Positions 25,030 through 32,748 of a DNA stretch of 39,669 nucleotides are shown piece after piece. Each line of letters begins with the position of its first letter. The first letter of the stretch is position 1. The notes below the pieces were generated by a model. The model was not told where the DNA came from and did no database searches. It saw nothing but the letters and a program-made list of their open reading frames with translations. A program made the translations under genes and the position numbers. Origin of the DNA: Nevskia sp. (GTDB lineage: Bacteria; Pseudomonadota; Gammaproteobacteria; Nevskiales; Nevskiaceae); NCBI GenBank assembly GCA_016779605.1, contig JADHNH010000024.1:1-39669 (forward strand), written 5' to 3'.

Positions 25030-25065
25030 ATGACCTGCCTCAATCGCGGGCACCCCGGGGTGCCC
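25030..25065. promoter_or_regulatory. Degenerate FNR-like site and an 18-bp perfect palindrome
   Basis: ATGACCTGCCTCAA (25030-25043) resembles the good boxes elsewhere but misses three of the ten consensus positions. Directly after it GGGCACCCCGGGGTGCCC (25048-25065) is a perfect palindrome. Both lie in the 180-bp gap between the divergent MgtC-like and fnr genes and might serve feedback control. Support is weak. Confidence 0.3.
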
Positions 25066-25161
25066 TACGTAGATGCCGCAAGCGGCCTGCGGTAAGACCG
25101 GATGGTTTGTGCCGCGCCCAAGCGCGAATCTAGCCGTGCAAATTAAAGGGAGAGCTCAGCC

Positions 25162-25905
25162 ATGCCATTCGATTCCGCCCCAGCCGCCGCCCACGTCAAC
25201 GTCGACTGCCTGCTTTGCCCGGTGAAAAGCTGCCTGGGCCGCCAGGCCGGCGATGTAAATGCCGGCGCCTGGGCCGCCATGCTGGCGCCGCGCGTGGCGG
25301 TGATGCCGGGTGCGCCGCCGCTGTTCAACGCCGGCTCAAGGCTGCAGTCCTTGTACTCGGTGCGCGCCGGCTGCATCAAGACCTACACCGTCGATGCCGA
25401 GGGCACCGAGCGCATCCGCGGCTTCTACCTGCCCGGCGACCTCATTGGCCTGGACGTGCTCGGCCGCGGCGTCTGGCAGTCCAGCGCCGCGGCGGTGGAG
25501 CCCTCGCAGGTTTGCGTGGCGCCGGTGGCGGCGCTGCGCAGCGTGGTGACGGGCCAGCCGGCGCTGGCGCAGCGCCTGATGGAGCAGACCAGCCGCGAGC
25601 TGGCCCAGGCCCTGGCCCTGTCCGGCGACTTCACCGCCGAGCAGCGCCTGGCGGCGTTCCTGCTGCAGATGGAGCAGCGCCTGCACTCGCGCGAAGGCCT
25701 GCTGCGGCTGCCCATGCCGCAGCGCGACATCGGCAATTACCTGCGCCTGGCCACCGAGACGGTGTGCCGCACGCTCAAGGCGTTCGCCGCCAAGGGCTGG
25801 GTGCGCCACGAGTCCAAGGGCCTGCGCCTGGTCGCGCCGCACAAGCTGCGCGAGCTGGCCGAGCCGGTCGGCTTCTGCGCCGAGCCGCTGTCGCTGGCGG
25901 CCTGA
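25162..25905 (+). CDS. fnr: Crp/Fnr-family oxygen-sensing regulator (FNR/Anr type)
   Basis: A 247-residue regulator. Cys16, Cys19, Cys24 and Cys118 correspond to Cys20, Cys23, Cys29 and Cys122 of E. coli FNR, which hold its oxygen-labile 4Fe-4S cluster. The N-terminal spacing is C-x2-C-x4-C, one residue shorter than E. coli. A cyclic-nucleotide-type beta barrel (about 45-130), a dimer helix (about 133-160) and a winged helix follow. In the recognition helix ATETVCRTLKAF, Glu199 and Arg203 match FNR Glu209 and Arg213; Ser212 is replaced by Cys202. This favours TTGAT half-sites, the motif repeated through this window. AGGGAG precedes the ATG. I infer it controls the neighbouring boxes. Confidence 0.9.
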   Translation: MPFDSAPAAAHVNVDCLLCPVKSCLGRQAGDVNAGAWAAMLAPRVAVMPGAPPLFNAGSRLQSLYSVRAGCIKTYTVDAEGTERIRGFYLPGDLIGLDVLGRGVWQSSAAAVEPSQVCVAPVAALRSVVTGQPALAQRLMEQTSRELAQALALSGDFTAEQRLAAFLLQMEQRLHSREGLLRLPMPQRDIGNYLRLATETVCRTLKAFAAKGWVRHESKGLRLVAPHKLRELAEPVGFCAEPLSLAA

Positions 25906-26041
25906 GAGGCCGACCCTGGCGCCCGCCGCAACCGGCGGTGCGCCAGCCGCGCCGCCGGCGGTGTGGCGGCGGCGCGGCCGATTCAATAAGCTGCGGCTCC
26001 CGCCCGGGGCCATTCACACGATTCCCGCCGCAGCCGCTGCC

Positions 26042-26845
26042 ATGCCCTGCATCGTTTGCCCGCTTTGCCGCCTGGCGCTCGAGCGGCAGGCCAGTTCATG
26101 GACCTGTCCGCAGGGCCACAGCTTCGACGTGGCGCGCGAAGGCTACGTCAACCTGCTGGCGGTGCAGCACAAGCACAGCCGCGAGCCCGGCGACAACCCC
26201 GGCATGGTCCAGGCGCGGCGCGCGTTCCTGGACGCCGGCCACTACGCGCCGCTGCGCCAGGCGGCGCTGGCGCTGCTGGCGCCGCTGCGGGCGTCCGCGC
26301 TGCTCGACCTGGGTTGCGGCGAGGGCTACTACACCAGCGCCTTCACCGCGGCCGCGCCGGACGTCACTGGCCTGGACATCGCCAAGCCCGCCATCCGGCT
26401 GGCCGCCCGACGGTATGCCGGCATCACCTGGCTGGTCGGCAGCAACGCGGCGCTGCCGCTGCCGGACGAATCCCTTGCCGTCGTCACCAGCCTGTTCAGC
26501 CACCTGCAGGTGGGCGAGATGTATCGCGTGCTGCGGCCGGGCGGGCACGCCCTGGTGGTGACGCCGGCGGCGCCGCACCTGCACAGCCTGCGCGAAGCGC
26601 TATTCGACGCGGTGCGTGAGCACCAGCCGGAAAAATTCCTCGCCGGCTTCGGGCCGGGCTTCGAGCTGCGCCGCAACGACGAACTGCGCTTCCCGCTGAA
26701 ACTGCAGCAGCCGGCTCTGCGGCAGTTGCTGCTGATGACCCCCTACGCCTGGAAGGCCAGGCCGGAACGGCGCGCCGCACTGGAAGCGCGCCAGGCGCTG
26801 GCCACCGAGGCCGCGTTTTCGCTGATGCTGTTCCGCAGGAAATAG
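26042..26845 (+). CDS. rlmA: 23S rRNA (guanine-N1) methyltransferase, RlmA family
   Basis: A 267-residue SAM-dependent enzyme acting on a guanine of 23S rRNA helix 35 (G745 in E. coli). The N-terminal zinc site is CPLC near residues 6-9 together with CPQGH near 22-26, and it is followed by the family stretch FDVAREGYVNLL. The Rossmann SAM motif LLDLGCGEGYY lies near residues 93-103, and DIAKPAIRLAARRY follows. I start at the ATG at 26042, as the zinc knuckle begins immediately; the frame is open further upstream but without family features. It stands alone, convergent with the radical SAM gene. Confidence 0.92.
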   Translation: MPCIVCPLCRLALERQASSWTCPQGHSFDVAREGYVNLLAVQHKHSREPGDNPGMVQARRAFLDAGHYAPLRQAALALLAPLRASALLDLGCGEGYYTSAFTAAAPDVTGLDIAKPAIRLAARRYAGITWLVGSNAALPLPDESLAVVTSLFSHLQVGEMYRVLRPGGHALVVTPAAPHLHSLREALFDAVREHQPEKFLAGFGPGFELRRNDELRFPLKLQQPALRQLLLMTPYAWKARPERRAALEARQALATEAAFSLMLFRRK

Positions 26846-26893
26846 CGCGGGAAAATGCCGGCCCGGCTCGCGCCGCCTGCGCCCGCAGCCGGT

Positions 26894-28846
26894 TCAGCGT
26901 GCTGCGAAGGCGCGGGCGATGCGGTTGCGCGGCACCTGGGTGCGCGGCACGCGGCCGGAAAACCAGCTGCGCACGTCCTGCTCCAGGCCGATGCCGTGCA
27001 TGTAGTTGTACAGCGCCTTGTTCAGCGCCGCGCCCAGCGCGTCGTGGTCCACGCCGGTGGGGTCGACGAACGCCACGTCGTTGCGCGCGAAGCGGGTCGC
27101 GGGCAGCGGGGCGAGCGTCACGCCGTATTGGGCGGGGTTCTTGCCCACCGGCGAATGCACGGTGCAGGTGAAACGGTGGAAAAAACCCGACTGGATGCAG
27201 CCGGCCTCGAACAGCTGGCGCACGTATTCGAGCGCATCCACCGTGTCCTGCACGGTCTGCGTGGGAAAGCCGTACATGAGGTAGGCGTGCACCAGGATGC
27301 CGGCGTCGGCGAACGCGCGCGTCACCCGCGCCACCTGGTCCACCGAAACGCCCTTTTTCATCAGTGCGAGCAGGCGGTCGGAGGCGACCTCCAGACCGCC
27401 GGAAACGGCGATGCAGCCGCTGTCCGCGAGCTGCCGGCACAGCGCTTGTGTGAAGGTCTTTTCGAAGCGGATGTTGCCCCACCAGGAGATCGCCAGCCGG
27501 CGCTCGAGCAGCTCCGCGGCGAGGGCCTTCAGGGCCTTGGGCGGCGCGGCCTCGTCGACGAAGTGAAAGCCGGTCTGCCCGGTTTCGGCGACGACCGCCT
27601 CGATGCGGTCGGCCAGCGCGGCGGCGCCCAGCGCGTCGTAGCGGGAAATGTAGTCCAGGCCGACGTCGCAGAAGCTGCATTTCTTCCAGTAGCAGCCGTG
27701 CGCCACGGTGAGCTTGTTCCAGCGGCCGTCGGACCACAGCCTGTGCATGGGATTGAGCAGGTCCAGCACCGACAGGTAGCGGTCCAGCGGCAGGCCGTCC
27801 CAGGTCGGCGTGCCGGTTGCGGCGAACGGCAGGTCCGGCTCGCCGCAGTCGACATAGCGCACCGCGGGCACGCCGTCCGCCGCGGCCGAGCGCAGGTAGG
27901 TGCGCACCAGCCGCGCGGCCGGCCGCTCGCCGGCGAGGTGCTCCAGCAGCGCCAGCAGCGGCCGTTCGCCGGCGTCCAGGCAGACGTGGTCGAAATAGTC
28001 GAACACGCGCGGCTCGGCCAGCTCGCGCAGCTCGGTGTTGACGAAGCCGCCGCCCAGCACCGTGACCACCGACGGCGCCCGCGCTTTGATCGCCTGCGCG
28101 ATGCGGAATGCCGCGTAGACGGCGCCGGGAAAGGGCGCCGACACCAGCACCAACTGCGGCGCGTGCCGCTGCAGGTGCGCCAGCGCAAGCTCCTGCAGGC
28201 TGGCGTCGATCAGGTTGGGAGGCGCAGCCAGCGCCAGCGCCAGCGGATCGAAGCTCGGCTGGCTCTGCGCCAGCGACTCGGCGTAGCGCACGAACTCGAA
28301 GCGCGGGTCGACGGCGTCGCGCAGCACGTCGGCGATGTCGTTCAGGTACAGCGTGGCGAAGTGCCGGGCGCGGTCCTGCAGCCCGAGCGCGCCGAATGCC
28401 CAGGCCAGCGGGTCGCCGCCCGCGTCGTCGGTATACACCTCGAGCGCGGCGAAGCGCGGCCCTTCCGGCAGGAAGTTGCGCGCGCAGATGCGATGCTCCA
28501 CGGTCGGGTCGCGCCCTTGCAGGAAAGCGATCGCAGGGCCGATGGTCAGAAGGTAATGGTCGAAGCGCTCGAGGAATGCCTTGACCCGGTGCGAGCGCGC
28601 AGCCTTGGGCACTGCCTCGATCGCCGTACGGAGCGCCTGCAGCCCCTGCCGGCAGAACAGCTTCAGCACCAGCTCCAGGGCCAGGTCCGCCTGCACCGCG
28701 TGCACGCCGCGCGAGCGCAGGAAGCCGGTCAGGTAGGCGGTGGACGGGTAGGGCGTGTTGAGCTGGGTCATCGGCGCGATGAACGACAGCACGCGGAGGC
28801 GCTGCGCCGACGGGCCGATGGATGCGTTGGCGGGGCTCGGTGTCAT
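26894..28846 (-). CDS. B12-binding-type radical SAM protein
   Basis: A 650-residue protein. The N-terminal half (about residues 1-340) has an extended cobalamin-binding-like region (LVLVSAPFPGAVYAAFRIAQ and VVTVLGGGFVNTELREL). The radical SAM barrel follows, with the cluster cysteines Cys385, Cys390 and Cys393 in GCYWKKCSFC. The spacing is C-x4-C-x2-C, one longer than the canonical C-x3-C-x2-C. A glycine-rich SAM motif (GGLEVASDRLLALMKKGVSV) and VHAYLMYGFPTQT are typical of B12-type members. No strong ribosome site lies before the ATG at 28846. Nothing around it names a substrate; it sits alone, divergent from the flavoprotein gene at 28983. Confidence 0.85.
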   Translation of the reverse strand: MTPSPANASIGPSAQRLRVLSFIAPMTQLNTPYPSTAYLTGFLRSRGVHAVQADLALELVLKLFCRQGLQALRTAIEAVPKAARSHRVKAFLERFDHYLLTIGPAIAFLQGRDPTVEHRICARNFLPEGPRFAALEVYTDDAGGDPLAWAFGALGLQDRARHFATLYLNDIADVLRDAVDPRFEFVRYAESLAQSQPSFDPLALALAAPPNLIDASLQELALAHLQRHAPQLVLVSAPFPGAVYAAFRIAQAIKARAPSVVTVLGGGFVNTELRELAEPRVFDYFDHVCLDAGERPLLALLEHLAGERPAARLVRTYLRSAAADGVPAVRYVDCGEPDLPFAATGTPTWDGLPLDRYLSVLDLLNPMHRLWSDGRWNKLTVAHGCYWKKCSFCDVGLDYISRYDALGAAALADRIEAVVAETGQTGFHFVDEAAPPKALKALAAELLERRLAISWWGNIRFEKTFTQALCRQLADSGCIAVSGGLEVASDRLLALMKKGVSVDQVARVTRAFADAGILVHAYLMYGFPTQTVQDTVDALEYVRQLFEAGCIQSGFFHRFTCTVHSPVGKNPAQYGVTLAPLPATRFARNDVAFVDPTGVDHDALGAALNKALYNYMHGIGLEQDVRSWFSGRVPRTQVPRNRIARAFAAR

Positions 28847-28982
28847 GCCGGGAAGCGGGAAGGTGGCGGTGCGCAGCCGCCTTCGGTGCGCGGCCGCGTT
28901 GATATTATAGGAACCTGCGTCCCGCCGGCCGGAACCGGAAAGACGGGGTGCCCGGCCACCGCGGACCCTGCGCAATCCCCCC

Positions 28983-30158
28983 ATGCAATACGACTGCATC
29001 GTCATTGGCGCCGGCGCCGCCGGCCTGATGTGTGCCATCGAGGCCGGCAAGCGCGGCCGGCGCGTGCTGGTGGTCGAGCACGCCAACCGTCCCGGCAAGA
29101 AGATCCTGATGTCCGGCGGCGGCCGCTGCAATTTCACCAACCTCCACGTCGCGCCGGACAATTTCCTGTCCGCCAACCCGCATTTCTGCAAGTCCGCGCT
29201 GGCGCGCTACACGCAGTGGGATTTCATCGCGCTGGTCGAGCGCCACGCCATCGCCTGGCACGAAAAGGAGCTGGGCCAGCTGTTCTGCGACGAGTCGTCC
29301 AAGCTGATCGTGCGGATGCTGCTGGACGAATGCGCCGCCGCGTCGGTGCAGCTGCGCGTGGATTGCGCCGTCAACGCGGTGCGCCGCGAGGGTGCGGGTT
29401 TCGCGCTCGACACCGCGCAGGGCGACTGCCGGGCCGAATCGCTGGTGGTGGCCACCGGCGGCCTGTCGATCCCCAAGATGGGCGCCACCGGGTTCGGTTA
29501 CGAGCTGGCGCGCCGCTTCGGCCACCGCGTGCTGCCGACGCGCGCCGGCCTGGTGCCGATCACGCTCTCCGGCCGCCCCCTGGAGGACTTCGCGGATCTG
29601 GCCGGCGTGGCTTTGCCGGCTGCGGCCAGCGCGGCGGGGCAGCGCTTCCGCGCCGGCCTGCTGTTCACCCACCGCGGCCTGAGCGGGCCGGCGATCCTGC
29701 AGATTTCCTCGTACTGGCAGCCAGGCGAGCCGCTGCAGCTCGACTTCCTGCCCGACGGCGGCGTGCTCGAAGCGCTCGCCGCGCAGCAGCGGCTGCGGCC
29801 GGCGGCGGAGCTGAGGACGGTGCTGGCGGAGCTGCTGCCCAAGCGGCTCGCCCAGCGCCTGTGCGAGCTGCGGCTGGGCAGCCGGCCGCTGCGCCAGTAC
29901 CGTCCCGCCGAGCTGGCGGCGATCGCCGCGCAACTGCATGGCTGGGACGTCGTCGCCAGTGGCACCGAGGGTTACCGTACCGCCGAGGTCACGCTCGGCG
30001 GCGTCGACACCGCCGAGCTTTCCTCCATCACCATGGAATCCCGCAAGGTGCCGGGCCTGTACTTCGTCGGCGAGGTGGTGGACGTCACCGGGCACCTCGG
30101 CGGCTTCAATTTCCAATGGGCCTGGTCCTCCGGCCACGCGGCGGGGCAGGCGGCCTGA
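28983..30158 (+). CDS. HI0933/YhiN-family FAD-dependent oxidoreductase
   Basis: A 391-residue flavoprotein. The FAD-binding motif GAGAAG is at residues 9-14. The family signature PGKKILMSGGGRCNFTN is at about 37-53. The C-terminal GEVVDVTGHLGGFNFQWAWSSG is the second FAD-contact region that defines HI0933-like proteins. These are sometimes annotated as BaiN-like or as aminoacetone oxidases, but the reaction of most members is not known. It lies 136 bp from the divergent radical SAM gene and is monocistronic, ending in convergence with the small hypothetical gene at 30219. Confidence 0.9.
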   Translation: MQYDCIVIGAGAAGLMCAIEAGKRGRRVLVVEHANRPGKKILMSGGGRCNFTNLHVAPDNFLSANPHFCKSALARYTQWDFIALVERHAIAWHEKELGQLFCDESSKLIVRMLLDECAAASVQLRVDCAVNAVRREGAGFALDTAQGDCRAESLVVATGGLSIPKMGATGFGYELARRFGHRVLPTRAGLVPITLSGRPLEDFADLAGVALPAAASAAGQRFRAGLLFTHRGLSGPAILQISSYWQPGEPLQLDFLPDGGVLEALAAQQRLRPAAELRTVLAELLPKRLAQRLCELRLGSRPLRQYRPAELAAIAAQLHGWDVVASGTEGYRTAEVTLGGVDTAELSSITMESRKVPGLYFVGEVVDVTGHLGGFNFQWAWSSGHAAGQAA

Positions 30159-30218
30159 GGGGCTCCTGCGCGCGCCGCGTAAAGACCCGGCCCTTTTGGC
30201 GCGCTTTGCCGGCGTCCG

Positions 30219-30563
30219 TCAGGCGGCTTTTTTCTTCTTCAGCTCGGCGATGAGCTTCTGCAGTGCGGCGACGAGCTGCGCCCGCCCGCGTTCCTTGGCG
30301 GCCACGCCTTCGGCATCGCTGAGCTCCAGCAGGTTCACGGTGGGCGTGAGGCTCAGCGCCGTGTGCGCCGCGTATTCCGGCGAGCCTTCGCCGAAGATCT
30401 CGCCCATGGTGTCGCGAACCCTCTTCAGGAGCAGCCGCTCGCCGTCCCGGTTGCTGTAGAAGGAGTCCTCGATATTGAATTTTTCCGCGTCGGTCAGGCG
30501 GAACTCCAGCTTGGTTACGGCGTTTTCGATTTCCTGCGCGGTGTTCGGCATTTTGATCTGCAT
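30219..30563 (-). CDS. Hypothetical small helical protein
   Basis: A 114-residue soluble protein with no signal peptide or membrane helix and many charged residues. It begins MQIKMPNTAQEIENAV and ends in a lysine-rich tail (AELKKKKAA). Helix-rich composition is predicted. I do not recognise a family. Met5 is an alternative start, and neither start has a clear ribosome site. It has coding-type codon use and its own divergent spacing from the dehydrogenase gene at 30676, which supports it as a real gene. Confidence 0.6.
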   Translation of the reverse strand: MQIKMPNTAQEIENAVTKLEFRLTDAEKFNIEDSFYSNRDGERLLLKRVRDTMGEIFGEGSPEYAAHTALSLTPTVNLLELSDAEGVAAKERGRAQLVAALQKLIAELKKKKAA

Positions 30564-30675
30564 GGGGACCCCAGGGCTCGCTTCGTAAGGTTTTGGTCGG
30601 GCGATGCCCGTTCGCGGGCATTATCGCATCCGGGCCGGCGGAGTTGGCGCTATCCTGCGCCAGGGAGGGTCGCCA

Positions 30676-31656
30676 ATGTGCGCAGCCAGGGTCGTGATCG
30701 CCGGAAAGGGCTTCGGTACCGTCAGGCAGTACATGGATGAAATGCTGCCGGAGGTCGAGTTCGAGGCGGTGGAGCTGCCGGTGCTGCGCGCCGGCGGCGT
30801 CGCCGCCGACGTGCTGATCCCGGCCATGGCGCGCATCGACGGCGAGTTGATGGACGGCATCGAGGGCCTGCGCCTGATCCAGCAATGGGGCGCGGGGCTG
30901 GAAGGGGTGGACGTCGCCGCCGCCACGGCGCGGCGCATCGCGGTCGCCAACGTTCCCACCGGCGGCAGCGGCAACGCCGAGTCGGTGGCCGAATGGTGCG
31001 TGATGGCCGCCGTCGCGGTGAGCCGCCGGCTGCCGCTGGCGGAGCGGGCGGTGCGCAGCGGCAAGAGCTGGGGCAGCCCGATGGGCCGTGCCATGCTCGG
31101 GCGCACCGCCGGCATCGTCGGCATGGGCGGCATCGGCCAGGCGCTGGCGCAGCGCCTGCGGCCGTTCGGCATGCGCCTGCTGGGCCTGCGGCGGCAGGCG
31201 GATCCGGAACTGGCGCAACGCCTGGGCATGGAGTGGATCGCAGGCCCGGAGCGGCTTGCCGAGTTGCTGCACTACAGCGACTACCTGTTCCTGTGCATGC
31301 CGCTGACCGGCGACACCCGCGGCCTGATCGACGCCAGGGCGCTGGCGCTGCTGCCGCCGCAGGCCTGCGTGATCAACGCCGGGCGCGGCGGCCTGATCGA
31401 CCAGGATGCACTGTTGGAAGCACTGGCGTCAGGGCGGCTGACCGGCGCGGGCCTGGACGTATTCGCGCAGGAGCCGTTGGATCCGGCATCGCCGCTGCTG
31501 CAGCGGCCCGATGTCGTCGCCACGCCGCACATCGCCGGCGTCACCGATGCGTCCTACCGCGGCATCGCCGAGCGGGTGGCGGCCAACGTCCACCGGCTGC
31601 TCGCCGGCGGCGTGCTGCACGACTGCGTCAACGCGCACGCCTTCGGGGCCGGTTAG
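30676..31656 (+). CDS. D-2-hydroxyacid dehydrogenase
   Basis: A 326-residue NAD(P)-dependent enzyme that reduces 2-keto acids. The Rossmann motif GIVGMGGIGQAL lies near residue 145. The catalytic Arg is in NAGRGGLID, the Glu in FAQEPLD and the His in TPHIAG. The start at 30676 has AGGGAGGG eight bases upstream; the frame continues to 30604 but without family sequence. Related enzymes act on glycerate, glyoxylate, lactate or phosphoglycerate; the substrate cannot be told here. The Sel1-repeat gene starts four bases after its stop, so the two are translated together. Confidence 0.92.
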   Translation: MCAARVVIAGKGFGTVRQYMDEMLPEVEFEAVELPVLRAGGVAADVLIPAMARIDGELMDGIEGLRLIQQWGAGLEGVDVAAATARRIAVANVPTGGSGNAESVAEWCVMAAVAVSRRLPLAERAVRSGKSWGSPMGRAMLGRTAGIVGMGGIGQALAQRLRPFGMRLLGLRRQADPELAQRLGMEWIAGPERLAELLHYSDYLFLCMPLTGDTRGLIDARALALLPPQACVINAGRGGLIDQDALLEALASGRLTGAGLDVFAQEPLDPASPLLQRPDVVATPHIAGVTDASYRGIAERVAANVHRLLAGGVLHDCVNAHAFGAG

Positions 31657-31660
31657 CGGC

Positions 31661-32545
31661 ATGCGCGGTGCGCGTGCAGCGGCGGGCACACCGGCTCCGT
31701 GCCCACCGCCCGCGCGCGCCCTTGCCGCAGCACGCCTTGCGGTGGCGGCGATCCTTGCCTGCGCCTGTGCGGCGGCCGCGGCCGGGCCGCTGGAAGACGG
31801 GCTCGCGGCCTACGCGCGCGGCGATTACGCCGCGGCCCTCAGGCTGTGGCGGCCGCTGGCCGAGCAGGGCGACGCCGCCGCGCAGTTCGACCTCGGCCGC
31901 ATGTACGACAACGGCCAGGGCGTGCCGCAGGATTACGCGGCCGCCGCGGCCTGGTATCGCAGGTCGGCCGAGCAGGGCAATGCCAAGGCGCAGTTCAGCC
32001 TGGCCGCTGACTACGACAGCGGCCAGGGCGTGGCGCAGGACTTCGCCGCCGCGGCGCGCTGGTACCGCAAGGCCGCCGAGCAGGGCGAGGCCAACGCGCA
32101 GTCCTACCTGGGCTACATGTATTTCCACGGCGAGGGCGTGGAGCAGGATTACGCCGCCGCCGCCAGCTGGTACCGCAGGGCCGCCGCGCAGGGCCACATC
32201 AAGGCGCAGTACAACCTGGCGCTGATGTTCCACGACGGCCAGGGCGTGGCGCAGGACTACGCCGAGGCGGCCTTGTGGTTCGGCAAGGCCGCGGAGCAGG
32301 GCAACGCCGGCGCGCAGCTGTTCCTTGGCACGATGTTCTCGAAGGGTCAGGGGCTGGTGCGGGACGACGTGCAAGCCCTCAAGTGGCTGAGCCTGGCGGC
32401 GGCGCGCCTGCCGGAGGCCGATCCCAACCTGGAGGTCGCCAGCCGCAACCGCGACACGCTTGCGGCGAGGATGACGCCCGAGCAGCTCGCCGCGGCCGAA
32501 AAGCTGGTGCGCGATTGGAAGCCCCTGCGGCAGCAGGGCGAGTAG
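31661..32545 (+). CDS. Secreted Sel1-repeat (TPR-like) protein
   Basis: A 294-residue protein with a long N-terminal region ending in a hydrophobic signal (ARLAVAAILACACAAAAAG, about residues 24-42). Five full Sel1 repeats of 36 residues occupy about 72-250, each with the pattern AQ..LG.MY..G.GV.QDY..A..WY..AAEQG. The regular period also shows in the DNA as a tandem 108-bp pattern. Sel1 proteins act as periplasmic scaffolds or signal partners. The first 23 residues contain a Pro/Cys stretch unusual for a signal peptide, so the true start may be later. It begins four bases after the dehydrogenase stop without its own ribosome site, implying coupling. Confidence 0.88.
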   Translation: MRGARAAAGTPAPCPPPARALAAARLAVAAILACACAAAAAGPLEDGLAAYARGDYAAALRLWRPLAEQGDAAAQFDLGRMYDNGQGVPQDYAAAAAWYRRSAEQGNAKAQFSLAADYDSGQGVAQDFAAAARWYRKAAEQGEANAQSYLGYMYFHGEGVEQDYAAAASWYRRAAAQGHIKAQYNLALMFHDGQGVAQDYAEAALWFGKAAEQGNAGAQLFLGTMFSKGQGLVRDDVQALKWLSLAAARLPEADPNLEVASRNRDTLAARMTPEQLAAAEKLVRDWKPLRQQGE

Positions 32546-32662
32546 CGATCGCACAGGCCGGATCGGCGCCGCGTAGCGTTCATCGAAGCGCACTGCGTGG
32601 TGCAAGGACCGATCCGGTGTCGCCGGTCTGCGCTGTGTTGCGCGCACCAAAATCGCCCTCGA

Positions 32663-32676
32663 TTGATCCAGGTCAT
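32663..32676 (+). promoter_or_regulatory. FNR-type box upstream of the propeller-barrel gene
   Basis: TTGATCCAGGTCAT matches eight of ten positions of TTGAT-N4-ATCAA and shares its first 13 bases with the box at 2285. Its centre is 79 bp before the start codon. No good -10 lies at the class II position, though TCATAA occurs at 32705-32710, six bases further on. Confidence 0.5.
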
Positions 32677-32748
32677 ATCAATCCGCACCTAAAGCGATCA
32701 ACGTTCATAAGCCATTCACAACTATTACACCCAAGGAAGGTAGCTTCC

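Noticed and set aside
25048..25065. The perfect palindrome GGGCACCCCGGGGTGCCC as an operator for the fnr gene
   Set aside because: It could equally be a small hairpin or dispersed repeat; no second copy or matching regulator supports an operator role.
26855..30253. A 1132-codon plus-strand ORF
   Set aside because: It covers the radical SAM gene in antisense and then the flavoprotein gene out of frame; it is a product of GC bias.
31865..32400. The regular 108-bp period as a CRISPR or satellite repeat
   Set aside because: It is the coding image of 36-residue Sel1 repeats and is not made of identical units with spacers.
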